A DNA stretch of 64,000 bases from Streptomyces sp. CB02058 (GCF_001905505.1 NZ_LIPG01000005.1:248001-312000); one strand, 5' to 3'. Positions 14,705 through 23,833 are shown, counted from the first letter of the stretch. A program made the numbers and translations. Notes: generated by a model from the letters alone, not told the origin.

Positions 14705-17011
14705 TCAGTCGCGGCCGAGGACCCGCTTGCTGGAGCCGAGGCGCAGGAAGACCGTTTCACCGGTGGCGTCGGACACTCCGTCGTTGTCCGTCACGGCGTA
14801 GACCTGGCCGTCTCCGCCCACGGTCAGGCCCTCCAGCTTCTCCTGGGTCCAGCCGTTCGTCGCCCGCAGGTCGGGCAGCACGTCGTGGGCGAGCGTCTTG
14901 GGCAGGACGCGCAGCGGGCCCGAGGGGGCGGCGGACCCGGGGAGGGCGACGGTGTAGATCCGCTTGACCGCGGCCGACGGGCCGTTGAGCTTGTCCCGTT
15001 CGATCAGGGCGAGCCTGTCGCCGACCACCGTGATCTCGGAGAGGCCGATCCAGTCGCCCGGGGTGTCGGTGGTGCCGATCCGGTAGCCGTACCAGCTCCA
15101 GGTGCCCGCGCGGACGTCGTACCGGCCGAGCCGGACCGTTCCGGCCGGGTCGCCCTTGACCTCTCGTTGCAGCGTGGCCCAGACGACCTCGTGGCCCGTG
15201 CGGTCCGTGGTGGCGGTGACTCCCTCGAAACCCTGCTTCGTCAGGCCCGCGGCGATGTCGGCGGGGAGGGTGACGACCTGTCGGGTCACCCCGTCGCGGT
15301 CGAGCCGGACCAGCTTGTTGCCGTCGCCCGTCGCGCCCTCGACGGCGAGCCAGAACCCGCCCTGGGGCCGGGCGAAGATGCCTTCGGCGTCGTAGCCGAC
15401 CGGCCGGCCGTCCGCGTCCTTGACCGTGAGGGCCCGGGTGATGACCGCCGGGGTGCGTGAGGTGTCCAGGGTCATGATGCGGGTGTCGTCGTACGCCGCG
15501 TCGGTGACCGTGTACAGCTCGTGCGGCCTGCCGGGGGCCGCGGACAGGGCCCCGAGGGCACCCCAGCCGAGGGGCGCGCCCGTGGAGCCGGGGGCGGAGA
15601 CGATGCCCGGGGACGCGGCGGCGGGGCCCCGGCCCAGCTCGAACAGGCTCACCGAGGCACGTACGTTGACCGAGGCGTCGTCCTCCTCGCTGGAGACCGC
15701 GAGCAGGTTCCGCGACGGGATCGGCAGCAGGCCCTCGGGGCCGTTGGTGGTGGACAGGACCTGGCGGAAGACGGGGGCGGTCGGCCGGGTCAGGTCGTAG
15801 ACGGCGACGAAGTTGCTGCGTTCCGAGCCGACGAAGGCGTAGCGCACGCCTCGGAAGGTGGCGACCACGACGCCCTCGGGCTCGGTGCCCTTCTTGCCCG
15901 CGCGGTCCTCGTTGTGCAGGCCGTGGCGTACGGCGATCCGCTCGAAGCTGTTGCCCGCGTCCCAGGCGACCTTGCCGGTCCGGCTGTCGAAGATGGACCA
16001 GCCGCGCGTGCCGCCCTTCCAGTCGCCCTCGTTGGCGGTCGCCAGATAGCGGTCGTCGACCCAGCTGACGGCGTCGGGCTCGCGTGCCACACCGGTGATC
16101 GAGCCGGTCTGGTCGATCACTCCGTCCTTGACCGTGTCGATGCCGTGCACCGTGGCCGTACCCGCGCCGAATGCCTTAATGATCCGGCCCGTCGGCAGGT
16201 CCACCAGGGCGATGCCGTTGTTCTCCTGGAGGGTCACGGCGAGCTGGTTCCGGCTGTTGACGGAGACGTACTCCGGTTCCGGGTCGGTGGGTTCCGCGAT
16301 ACCGGCGTCGGCCAGCACGGGGAGCGCCGTGCCGTCCGGGCGGGTCAGCGGGACGGACCGGGTGCTCCAGCCCTGGGGCTTGCTCCCCTCGATGTCGACG
16401 ATGCGGACGAAGCCGGCCGGGGCCTGCGGGAGGTCGCCCTCCTCGCCTCCGGGCGGGGTCGCCTCCTCGTCGCGCTCGTTCTCGATCGCGATGGCGGCGT
16501 ACCGCTTGTCCTTGGTGACGGTGATGGAGTCCGGCTGGCCGCCCAGGTCGAAGCTGGTGACCCGCTTGCGGTCGCGCAGCGAGATGACGTCGAGGCGTCC
16601 GGACGGGGTGGTGTGGCCGGCGCTGGTGTTCACCACCACCAGGACGTGGTCGCCGACCACGGCGACGGAGGTCGGCTCGTCCTCCGCGTCGCCGAGTTCG
16701 GCCAGCGACAGCGTGCCGAGCCCGCGCGGCTCTCCGGGCCGGCTGATGTCGAGGAAGCCGATCCGGCGCGCGAGCGCGTCGGTGTAGATCAGGGTCCTGC
16801 CGTCCTCGCTCGTCGCGGAGATCTCGGCGACGGTCGCGGCGGACGGGTCCTCGCCGGCCGGCCGGTTCTGGAAGACCGGGTAGGTCGCGGTGCGGTCGAA
16901 GGCGAGGGGCCGCCGCGTCTCCTGGTGGGCGCTCGCCGCGCCCGTGACCGCCAGCGTGCCGACGGCGACAGCCACGGCTGTGAGCGCGGCGTAGGTTCTC
17001 TTCGGGGGCAT
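14705..17011 (-). CDS. Secreted esterase-like-activity-of-phytase protein with beta-propeller
   Basis: A 768-residue exported protein. A signal peptide (KRTYAALTAVAVAVGTLAV, cleavage near AASA) is followed by an N-terminal propeller of the choice-of-anchor I type (SIAVVGDHVLVVVNTS-like blades, residues about 60-430) and a C-terminal phytase-like esterase domain with GFEGVTATTDRTG, WIGLSEITVVGDRLALIERD and KLEGLTVGGDGQVYAVTDND. The role may be extracellular phosphate-ester or nucleotide hydrolysis, inferred from the family only. ATG at 17011 has GGAGA upstream; longer readings translate the tandem repeats and are rejected. Monocistronic. Confidence 0.85.
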   Translation of the reverse strand: MPPKRTYAALTAVAVAVGTLAVTGAASAHQETRRPLAFDRTATYPVFQNRPAGEDPSAATVAEISATSEDGRTLIYTDALARRIGFLDISRPGEPRGLGTLSLAELGDAEDEPTSVAVVGDHVLVVVNTSAGHTTPSGRLDVISLRDRKRVTSFDLGGQPDSITVTKDKRYAAIAIENERDEEATPPGGEEGDLPQAPAGFVRIVDIEGSKPQGWSTRSVPLTRPDGTALPVLADAGIAEPTDPEPEYVSVNSRNQLAVTLQENNGIALVDLPTGRIIKAFGAGTATVHGIDTVKDGVIDQTGSITGVAREPDAVSWVDDRYLATANEGDWKGGTRGWSIFDSRTGKVAWDAGNSFERIAVRHGLHNEDRAGKKGTEPEGVVVATFRGVRYAFVGSERSNFVAVYDLTRPTAPVFRQVLSTTNGPEGLLPIPSRNLLAVSSEEDDASVNVRASVSLFELGRGPAAASPGIVSAPGSTGAPLGWGALGALSAAPGRPHELYTVTDAAYDDTRIMTLDTSRTPAVITRALTVKDADGRPVGYDAEGIFARPQGGFWLAVEGATGDGNKLVRLDRDGVTRQVVTLPADIAAGLTKQGFEGVTATTDRTGHEVVWATLQREVKGDPAGTVRLGRYDVRAGTWSWYGYRIGTTDTPGDWIGLSEITVVGDRLALIERDKLNGPSAAVKRIYTVALPGSAAPSGPLRVLPKTLAHDVLPDLRATNGWTQEKLEGLTVGGDGQVYAVTDNDGVSDATGETVFLRLGSSKRVLGRD

Positions 17012-17292
17012 CGTTTCTCCGTTGCGCGACAGTGACGGAGCGAGAGCGTCCCACCTGCGGGCGAGCGTGAAGCGGCGTCCGGGTGAACAGCGCGTGTGCG
17101 GCCGGGTGGCGGTACGGCGAAGCCCCGGACCGCGTGTGCGCGGCCCGGGGCCTCCCCGTCGTTCGCGGCGGATGTCCAGGGGTGTGCCGGAGCCTGCGAG
17201 GTGCTCCGGCGGACGCCCGTCCAGGGGTGGTGCTCGGTGTGTACGGTCCTGCGGTCGGGTCTCCATGGTCGTCCTCGATGGGCGCGCCGCCC

Positions 17293-17369
17293 ACCGTGCG
17301 GGGTGTGTGCCTCCACCCTGCGGGGTGTGTGCGTCCACCTTGCGGGGTGTGTGCGTCCACCTTGCGGCG
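17293..17369. repeat. 22-base tandem repeat (3.5 copies)
   Basis: Units start at 17293, 17315, 17337 and 17359 (partial); the core is TGCGGGGTGTGTGC. It is non-coding, in the 567-base gap between subtilisin and the phytase-like gene, about 280 bases upstream of the latter. The copies differ at only one or two positions, so the array is recent or maintained. Confidence 0.85.
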
Positions 17370-17457
17370 CGGGGATGAGCACCGTCTGAAGAACACCTGT
17401 GAATGCGCTGTGGGAACCGGCGGACCGTACGTCCGAGAAGGGCCGGGAACGGCGGGA

Positions 17458-17498
17458 GCCGGGGCCCGTACGGGGGATCGCCCCGTACGGGCCCCGGC
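17458..17498. terminator. Strong hairpin terminator of the subtilisin gene
   Basis: A perfect 18-base stem (beginning GCCGGGGCCCGTACGG) with a 5-base loop lies about 80 bases downstream of the peptidase stop codon. Confidence 0.8.
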
Positions 17499-17559
17499 AC
17501 ACGGGTCCCCGGCCGCCGGTGGTGTCACAGGACGCACGGGTCCTGCGGGACTTGTGGGT

Positions 17560-17586
17560 CTTACGGGACTTACGGGACTTACGGGA
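17560..17586. repeat. 9-base tandem repeat at the end of the subtilisin gene
   Basis: CTTACGGGA is present three times in a row, with two degraded copies to the left (17543-17559). The last copy includes the peptidase stop codon (TAA, read on the minus strand), so the array begins inside the gene and runs into its 3' untranslated region. Confidence 0.75.
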
Positions 17587-18790
17587 CGAGCTTGAGGAGC
17601 TTGTTCGGGGAGCCGGTTCCGACGCCGGTGAGGACGTTGGACGTCGCGCCGTTCACGAGTGCCGAGGCCACCGTCGCCGGGCTGGCGCCCGGGTGGCTCG
17701 TCAGGTAGACCGCCGCGGCGCCCGAGACGTGCGGGGCGGCGAACGAGGTGCCGTTGCCGGTGTAGGTCGCGCTGTCCGACGTGTTCCAGCCCGCGGTGAT
17801 GGCGGAGCCCGGCGCGAAGATGTCGACGACGGGACCGTAGTTGGAGTACGTGGCCCTGGCGTCGGTCCTCGTCGTGGCGCCGACCGTGATCGCGGTGTCG
17901 ACCCTGGCCGGTGAGTAGGCGGAGGCCAGGGCGCCCGAGTTGCCCGCCGCGATGGAGTAGGTCACCCCGGACGCGATGGAGCGGCGTACCGCGTTGTCCA
18001 GCGTGGTGCTGGCCCCGCCGCCGAGCGAGACGTTGGCGACGGAGTTGGCCACGTGGTTGGCGGTGATCCAGTCGACGCCGGCGATCACTCCGGCGGTGGT
18101 GCCGGAGCCGTCGTTGCCGAGGACCCGGACCGCGACGATCTTCGCCTTCTTCGCCACGCCGTAGGTGGTGCCGGCGACGGTCGTGGCGACGTGGGTGCCG
18201 TGGCCGGCGCCGTCCTGGGCGGTGGCGTCGTTGTCGACGAAGTCGTAGCCGTACGAGGCCCGGCCGCTGATCTCCTGGTGGGTGATGCGCACGCCGGTGT
18301 CGAGGACGTAGACCGTCGCGCCGTTGCCGCCCGTGTCCGGGTAGGTGTACGTGCCGCTCAGCGGGAGGTTGGTCTGGTCGATCCGGTCGAGGCCCCAGGG
18401 CGCGCTCGTCTGGGTGGCGGTCGAGTGGACCTTCTGGTCCTGCTCGACCGAGGCGACCGCCGGGTCGGCGGCGAGCCGCCTGGCCTCGGTGCTGCTCAGC
18501 GTGGCGGCGTAACCGTTCAGCGCCGACGCGTAGGTGCGCTTGATCGTGCCGCCGTGCTCGGCTATCAGCCGCTTGCCCTCGCTCGCGGACGCCTTGAAGC
18601 CGGCCGTCTGCTTGAGCGTGACGATGTAGCTTCCGGGCACCGCCCCTGCCGCCCCGGCGTGCAGGACTCTGCCTTCCGGCTGGGCCGCCTGGGCGGGTAA
18701 GGCCGCTCCTGCTCCGACTGCGAGTGCCACGGTCGTCGCGGTCGCGATCGCGGCGGCGATCCGCCGCTTGGTGTTGCGCACTGCTGCCAT
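17579..18790 (-). CDS. Secreted S8 family serine peptidase (subtilisin/proteinase K type)
   Basis: A 403-residue exported protease. The signal peptide (AAAIATATTVALAVGAGAALPAQA) is followed by an inhibitor I9 propeptide (about 50-125, with SYIVTLKQTAGF) that folds and inhibits the enzyme until cleavage. The catalytic domain has Asp164 (VLDTGV), His197 (GHGTHV), oxyanion Asn284 (AAGNSG) and Ser349 (GTSFAAPH). The spacing matches proteinase K-like enzymes and there is no C-terminal extension. ATG at 18790 has GAGG upstream. Likely role: extracellular protein breakdown. Monocistronic, with a strong terminator. Confidence 0.96.
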   Translation of the reverse strand: MAAVRNTKRRIAAAIATATTVALAVGAGAALPAQAAQPEGRVLHAGAAGAVPGSYIVTLKQTAGFKASASEGKRLIAEHGGTIKRTYASALNGYAATLSSTEARRLAADPAVASVEQDQKVHSTATQTSAPWGLDRIDQTNLPLSGTYTYPDTGGNGATVYVLDTGVRITHQEISGRASYGYDFVDNDATAQDGAGHGTHVATTVAGTTYGVAKKAKIVAVRVLGNDGSGTTAGVIAGVDWITANHVANSVANVSLGGGASTTLDNAVRRSIASGVTYSIAAGNSGALASAYSPARVDTAITVGATTRTDARATYSNYGPVVDIFAPGSAITAGWNTSDSATYTGNGTSFAAPHVSGAAAVYLTSHPGASPATVASALVNGATSNVLTGVGTGSPNKLLKLVP

Positions 18791-19007
18791 CGAGAGGTCC
18801 TCCTCGAAAGGTGGCGCGCCCCTGGGTCCGGCGCGCCGACGGGTGTGGCGTACGGGGGTTCGTGCGCCGCATCCGACGATGGCCGGGCGCGTTCGGGAGG
18901 GGCAAGGATTCCCGGGCAGCTGTCATGACCGCGCCACACTGTTGACTGCGCGTCATCCGGCGTAAACACAAGGCAACACAGGCTTCGCACCTCGTGCACA
19001 GGCGCGT

Positions 19008-19046
19008 ACGGTCCCGGGCGACGCGCGGCGGCGGCCCCGGGACCGT
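19008..19046. terminator. Hairpin terminator downstream of the lactonase gene
   Basis: ACGGTCCCGGG (19008-19018) pairs with CCCGGGACCGT (19036-19046). A second hairpin, GGCCCGGCCC with GGGCCGGCC, follows closer to the gene (19052-19079). Together they separate the SMP-30 gene from the subtilisin promoter. Confidence 0.6.
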
Positions 19047-19084
19047 GGAACGGCCCGGCCCGCGTCAGGGCCGGCCGGCCCGTC

Positions 19085-20047
19085 TCACCGTGCCGTGTCC
19101 AGCCAGGGCCTGCGTCCGGGGCCCGTCGGGTGGGTGCCCGTGACCCCCATGACGACCGAGTAGAGGCTCGTCTCCGCGGTGAGGAAGAGGCGGTTGCGCT
19201 TGGCCCCGCCCCAGGAGATGTTGGCGACCGCCTCGGGGACGACGAGCCGTCCGATCAGCGTGCCGTCCGGGTCGTAGCAGTGCACGCCGTCGTCCATGGC
19301 CGCGACCCAGAGCCTGCCGCCGTCGTCGAAGCGGAGGTTGTCGAAGCGGGCGGCCCCGCGCGCCGCCGCCTCCGCGAAGACCTCGCCGTCCGAGAGCGTG
19401 CCGTCCTCGCGTACGTCGAAGACGCGGACGACGCCGGCGCGGGTGTCGGAGACGTACAACTGCCGCTCGTCCGGCGAGAAGACCAGCCCGTTCGGCGCGC
19501 CGAAGCCGTCGGCGACCAGACGCACCTCGCCGGTGGACGGATCGACGCGGTAGACGTTGTTGGCGCCGATCTCGCTCTCCGCGCGATAGCCCTCGTAGTC
19601 GCTGGTGATGCCGAAGTCCGGGTCGGAGAACCAGACCGAGCCGTCCGACTTCACCGTCGCGTCGTTCGGGCTGTTCAGCCGCCTGCCCTCCCACCGCTCG
19701 GCCAGCACCGTCACCGTGCCGTCGTGCTCGGTCCGCGTCACCCGGCGGTTGCCCTGCTCGCAGCTGATGAGCCGCCCCTCGCGGTCCAGGGTGTTGCCGT
19801 TCGGGTGCCCGGCGGTGCGCCGGAAGACGCTCACGGCGCCGGTCTCCTCGTCCCAGCGCAGCAGCCGGTCGTTCGGGATGTCGCTCCAGACCAGCTGCCG
19901 CCAGGCGGGCACGTACACAGGCCCCTCGGCCCAGCGGCAGCCCGTGTACAGGACCTCCAGGCCGTCGTCCCCGTTCATGCACCGCCCCGCGCGGAACCGG
20001 TCGTCGAAGCTCTCGTACAGCCCGGGGTGCTCGCTGGTCATGGCCAT
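19085..20047 (-). CDS. SMP-30/gluconolactonase family protein
   Basis: A 320-residue six-bladed propeller hydrolase that opens sugar lactones in a metal-dependent way. The metal-site residues expected in the family are visible: Glu in CRWAEGPVY, Asn in LNSPNDATVKSDGSVWFSD, and Asn/Asp in GAPNGLVFSPDERQLYVSD. GCEQ-like LISCEQGNRRV follows HPNGNTLD, as in lactonases. Cytosolic, no signal peptide. ATG at 20047 follows AAGGGA closely; ATG at 20041 is an alternative. It is divergent from a PucR regulator that may control it, consistent with carbohydrate or heterocycle catabolism. Confidence 0.9.
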   Translation of the reverse strand: MAMTSEHPGLYESFDDRFRAGRCMNGDDGLEVLYTGCRWAEGPVYVPAWRQLVWSDIPNDRLLRWDEETGAVSVFRRTAGHPNGNTLDREGRLISCEQGNRRVTRTEHDGTVTVLAERWEGRRLNSPNDATVKSDGSVWFSDPDFGITSDYEGYRAESEIGANNVYRVDPSTGEVRLVADGFGAPNGLVFSPDERQLYVSDTRAGVVRVFDVREDGTLSDGEVFAEAAARGAARFDNLRFDDGGRLWVAAMDDGVHCYDPDGTLIGRLVVPEAVANISWGGAKRNRLFLTAETSLYSVVMGVTGTHPTGPGRRPWLDTAR

Positions 20048-20221
20048 CCATCCCTTCGGCGGGCGCCGACCGCTTTCGGCCGCCCGCCGAAGGATTGCCC
20101 GGCGGCCGGGCGGAGATCAAGAGCCCCTGGGTACGGGGGTGTACGGACCCCGGGCGGGGAAGTAGCGGAACCGTTGTAGACGCCCACCGTCGTTCCCAGG
20201 AAGTGCCCTTACCCTTCGCAC

Positions 20222-21883
20222 ATGGATCTGGCTGACAGACGCGACACGTCGGCACGCCCCCGCGCCGGGGTGGCTCTCCCGCTGCTCGTCGCGTATCTCG
20301 GGGTTCCCGTCGTCCAGGCGGGAGGGAGCGCCGACGACGACGTGGCCCAGGTGGTCATCGCCGCGCCCGGGGAGGCGCTCGGCCCTGTTCCCGGCGCGCT
20401 CGTGCTGGTCGCCGGGGCGCGGGGAGCCGCGGCGGTGGCGGCCGTGGGCGCCGCCGGTGCGGCGGGCGCGGTGGCCGTCGCGGTGCGGGTCGGGCCCGAG
20501 GGACTGACCGAGGGCGTACGGGCCGCCGCCATGGGGGCCGGGGTCTCCGTGCTCGGTGTACCCGACGGGCTGCGCTGGGACCAGGTCGAGGCCCGGGTGC
20601 GCGGGCTGCTGGACAGCGGGGCGACACAGCCGGCGGACCGGTCGGGCGACCTCTTCTCCCTGGCTCAGACGGTCGTCACGCTGACGCACGGCGTCGTCGC
20701 CGTCGAGGACAACGCCCACCGGATCGTGGCCTACGCCGGATCGGGTGAGGAGGCCGACGCCTTCCGGCGCGAGTCCATCCTCGGCCGCGCCTGCCCCGAG
20801 GCGTTCCTCGCCCTGCTCCGCGAGTGGGGCGTCTACCGGCAGGCCCGCGCCGGGGAAGAGGTGATCGAGGTGCCGGACCGCTCCGACCTCGGGGTGCGGC
20901 GGCGGCTGGTCATCGGCATCAACGCGGGCAGCAGGCCGCTGGGCACCATCTGGGTGCAGGAGGGGCGGCGCCCGCTCTCCGACCGCACGGACGAGGTGCT
21001 GCGGGGCGCCGCCCGGCTCGCCGTGCCGCAGATGGTCGACCACTACTACAGGGGCGACTCCACCGCCCGGCTCCCCGCACGGGCCGACCTCGCGCACGGC
21101 CTGCTCACCGGGCGGTTCAACTCCACCGCGCTCGCCACCCAGCTGGGGATCGCCCCCGCCGCGTCCGCCTCCGTCGTCGCCGTGGACCTGCGCGACCCGG
21201 ACGACGGGGACACGGCCTGGCACGACGCCCGGCGGGCCGAGGCCGCGCAGATCGTCTCCGTGCACGCCGCCGCCTACCGGACCAACGCCGTCGTCGCCCA
21301 GGCCTGCGGGCAGATCTACGCCATCCTGCCCGGCCCCGCGGGGCACACCGACGAGGCGCCGCTGCTCCGCTGGGCCGCCGATCTGGTCGCCACGCTGCGC
21401 CGCCACCACAGGACCCCGGTCCAGGCGGCCGTCGCGGGCACCGCGCAGCGGCTCGACGGCATCCCCTCGGTCAAACTCCGCGGCTACCACGCGCTCCAGG
21501 TCATGGCCCGTACCCCCGACCGTGCCGTGGACAGCCACAGCAGACTCACCGCGTCGCTCATGGTGCGCGATCTGCTGGAGGTCCTGGAGAGCCACCGCGA
21601 GATCCGCCACCCGGGGCTGGAGGCGCTGGTCGCCCACGACGCGGAGAACGGTACGGAGCTGGCGGCCTCCCTGCTCGCGTATCTGAACGGCTTCGGCGAC
21701 GTGACCCGGGTCGCGAAGTCCCTGAACGTCCACCCCAACACCCTGCGGTACCGGGTGCGCAAGGCATCCGAGCGCACGGGGCTCGACCTGGACGACCCCG
21801 AGGACCGGCTCGCGGCCATGCTCCAGCTGCGGCTGCTCGACGGCACGGGGGAGGCGGGGCCCAGCCCCTTCCCGGCGCGCTGA
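20222..21883 (+). CDS. PucR family transcriptional regulator, copy 1
   Basis: A 553-residue regulator with an N-terminal PucR ligand domain (about 15-140), a GAF-like segment beginning DLFSLAQTVVTLTHGVVAVEDNAHRIVAY, a middle CdaR-like region, and a C-terminal HTH (DVTRVAKSLNVHPNTLRYRVRKASE). It is a close paralogue of the next gene, with matching LARLVIGINAGSRPLGTIWVQEG-type blocks. Divergent from the lactonase gene; followed after 153 bases by copy 2. It probably controls the lactonase, the following transporter, or both. Family members respond to purine or amino-acid metabolites; the ligand here is unknown. Confidence 0.9.
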   Translation: MDLADRRDTSARPRAGVALPLLVAYLGVPVVQAGGSADDDVAQVVIAAPGEALGPVPGALVLVAGARGAAAVAAVGAAGAAGAVAVAVRVGPEGLTEGVRAAAMGAGVSVLGVPDGLRWDQVEARVRGLLDSGATQPADRSGDLFSLAQTVVTLTHGVVAVEDNAHRIVAYAGSGEEADAFRRESILGRACPEAFLALLREWGVYRQARAGEEVIEVPDRSDLGVRRRLVIGINAGSRPLGTIWVQEGRRPLSDRTDEVLRGAARLAVPQMVDHYYRGDSTARLPARADLAHGLLTGRFNSTALATQLGIAPAASASVVAVDLRDPDDGDTAWHDARRAEAAQIVSVHAAAYRTNAVVAQACGQIYAILPGPAGHTDEAPLLRWAADLVATLRRHHRTPVQAAVAGTAQRLDGIPSVKLRGYHALQVMARTPDRAVDSHSRLTASLMVRDLLEVLESHREIRHPGLEALVAHDAENGTELAASLLAYLNGFGDVTRVAKSLNVHPNTLRYRVRKASERTGLDLDDPEDRLAAMLQLRLLDGTGEAGPSPFPAR

Positions 21884-21954
21884 CCCCGCGGCCTCCCGCA
21901 CGCCACGACCGGCACCACCGCGCTGGACGCCTCGACAGTCCGGGCCGCCAGATG

Positions 21955-21970
21955 TTGTCCGGCAGGACAA
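21955..21970. promoter_or_regulatory. Operator before PucR copy 2 (TTGTCC-N4-GGACAA)
   Basis: TTGTCCGGCAGGACAA is a perfect 6-base inverted repeat with a 4-base spacer, 67 bases before the GTG. The same arms appear before livK (23818-23833). TAGCGT at 21993-21998 is a possible -10. It suggests autoregulation. Confidence 0.7.
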
Positions 21971-22036
21971 CCCGGCCGCCCCTTCTCCGCCGCTAGCGTG
22001 CCTGCTGACGCAGCTGCCGATCGTGGGGAGGTCGTT

Positions 22037-23722
22037 GTGCCCGCCGTCCAGCTGCACCACGTGGTGAGCGCGCTCGGCGGTCCGGGCGTGGACCTGCTGA
22101 CGGCTCCGCGCGGTCTGGAGGCGCCGTTGCGCGACGTCGTGATCGCCGAGCCGTGCGACACCGAACTCCTGGACTGCCAGGGGGATCTGGTGCTCCTGAT
22201 CGGCGCCCGGGGCCGGGCCGCGCTGCGCGCGCTCATCGCCGCCGGACGGGCCGGCGCGGTCGCGGTCGCCGTCAAGACCGGCGCCGACGACGGCGAGGAG
22301 CTGCGCAGGGCCGCCGCGGAGTGCGGGACCGCGCTGCTCGCCGTGGACCCGCGGGCCCGCTGGGAGCAGGTGGAGTCGGCGGCCCGCGCGGTCGTGGACT
22401 CCGTCGGCGGGGTGCCCGATCCGGCGGAACTCGGCACGGACGGCGACCTGTTCTCGCTCGCCCAGACCGTGGCGACCCTCACCGGCGGCATCGTGAGCAT
22501 CGAGGACGCGGCCAACCGCGTCCTGGCGTACAGCCGCTCGGGCGACCAGGTCGACGAGCTGCGCCGGCTCTCGATCCTCGGGCGGGTCTGCCCCGAGGAG
22601 TTCCTCGCCGTCCTGCGCGACTGGGGGGTCTACACCCGGCTGCGGGGCGGCGAGGAGATCGTGGCCGTGCGGGAGAGACCCGAGCTGGGCATCCGCAGCC
22701 GCCGGGTCGCCGGGATCAGCGCGGGCAGCAGGCTGCTCGGGACGATCTGGGTGCAGGAGGGCCAGGGTCCCCTGGAGGAGCGCACCGACCGGGTGCTGCG
22801 CGGTGCCGCCCGGCTGGCGGCGCTCCTCCTCGTACGCGGGCACGGCAGGGCGGGACCGGGCTCCGCCTTGCGCGAGGAGCTGGTGGCGGGGCTGCTGGCC
22901 GGACGGCTGACCGCGGGTTCGCCCGCCGGGCAGCTGGGGGTGGCCGCCGACAGCGGGGCCACGGTCATGGGGCTCGACCTGCGGGAACGCGAGGACGCCA
23001 CCGGGTCCGCCGGGCCCGAGCTGGAGCTGCGCAGGACCCGGGCGGCCGGGATCGTCGCCGTGCACGCCGCCGCCTACCGGCGCAGCGCCGTGGCGGCGCG
23101 GCTGGACGGCCGGGTCTACGTCCTGCTGCCGGAGACCCCGCCAGGACCCGGCGCCCAGGAGCCCGCGGCCGGCAGCGGGTCCGGGGCCGCCGGTCCGCAG
23201 GCCGGGACCGCGCCGTCCGATCCCGCGGTGCTGGCCTGGGCGGCCGATCTGGTGTCCACGCTGCGCAGTCATCTCGGGACGCCCGTGCAGGGAGCGCTCG
23301 CCCGGCCGGTGGCCCGGCTCGCGGACGCCCCGACGGCACGGCGCACCGCCGACACCGTGCTGGACGCGATGGCCGGTGCCCCGGGGCGGGCGGTGGCGAC
23401 GTACGACGACGTGCGGTCCTCCGTCGCGCTCGGCGCGATCCTCGAACTGCTGGACTCCAGACCCGACGTACGCGATCCCGCGCTCGACGTGCTGATCGAG
23501 CGCGACCGCAGACAGCGCACCGAGCTGGCGTCCTCGCTGCTCCTGTACCTCGACGCCTTCGGGGACGTCTCCAAGGTCGCGGAGCGGCTGCACATCCACC
23601 CGAACACGCTGCGCCACCGCATCCGGCGCGCGGTCTCCCTCAGCGGCCTCGACCTCGACGACCCGGAGCAGCGGCTGATGGCCATGCTCCAGCTCCGTAC
23701 GGCGGTCGGACCGACCTCCTGA
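22037..23722 (+). CDS. PucR family transcriptional regulator, copy 2
   Basis: A 561-residue paralogue of the preceding regulator, same layout: PucR domain (about 1-130), GAF-like segment (DLFSLAQTVATLTGGIVSIEDAANRVLAY), middle region and HTH (DVSKVAERLHIHPNTLRHRIRRAVS). A Gly/Pro/Ala-rich insert (about residues 372-395) is not in copy 1. GTG at 22037 was chosen because GGGAGG lies six bases before it. It is followed by the transporter operon, and both promoters share the same inverted repeat, so this protein is the best candidate for the regulator that binds it. Confidence 0.9.
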   Translation: MPAVQLHHVVSALGGPGVDLLTAPRGLEAPLRDVVIAEPCDTELLDCQGDLVLLIGARGRAALRALIAAGRAGAVAVAVKTGADDGEELRRAAAECGTALLAVDPRARWEQVESAARAVVDSVGGVPDPAELGTDGDLFSLAQTVATLTGGIVSIEDAANRVLAYSRSGDQVDELRRLSILGRVCPEEFLAVLRDWGVYTRLRGGEEIVAVRERPELGIRSRRVAGISAGSRLLGTIWVQEGQGPLEERTDRVLRGAARLAALLLVRGHGRAGPGSALREELVAGLLAGRLTAGSPAGQLGVAADSGATVMGLDLREREDATGSAGPELELRRTRAAGIVAVHAAAYRRSAVAARLDGRVYVLLPETPPGPGAQEPAAGSGSGAAGPQAGTAPSDPAVLAWAADLVSTLRSHLGTPVQGALARPVARLADAPTARRTADTVLDAMAGAPGRAVATYDDVRSSVALGAILELLDSRPDVRDPALDVLIERDRRQRTELASSLLLYLDAFGDVSKVAERLHIHPNTLRHRIRRAVSLSGLDLDDPEQRLMAMLQLRTAVGPTS

Positions 23723-23817
23723 CCGGGCTGCCGGAGCCCTGAAATCCCTTGTGCCGCCCGGGATGGGGGGTTTCCGCGCGCTCAGGTCGCGGCAATGCGT
23801 CCCTCGCGTGTCGCGCA

Positions 23818-23833
23818 TTGTCCGGTCGGACAA
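23818..23833. promoter_or_regulatory. Operator before livK (TTGTCC-N4-GGACAA)
   Basis: TTGTCCGGTCGGACAA is a 7-base perfect inverted repeat with a 2-base centre, 119 bases before the livK ATG. Its arms are identical to those before PucR copy 2. The rest of the 229-base gap shows no other clear signal. Confidence 0.7.

Noticed and set aside
17293-17369. CRISPR array
   Set aside because: Units are contiguous 22-base copies with no unique spacers and no cas genes nearby.
14705-17500. 931-residue reading of the phytase-like protein
   Set aside because: The extra N-terminus translates the 22-base tandem array; the signal peptide at 17011 with a ribosome site is the natural start.
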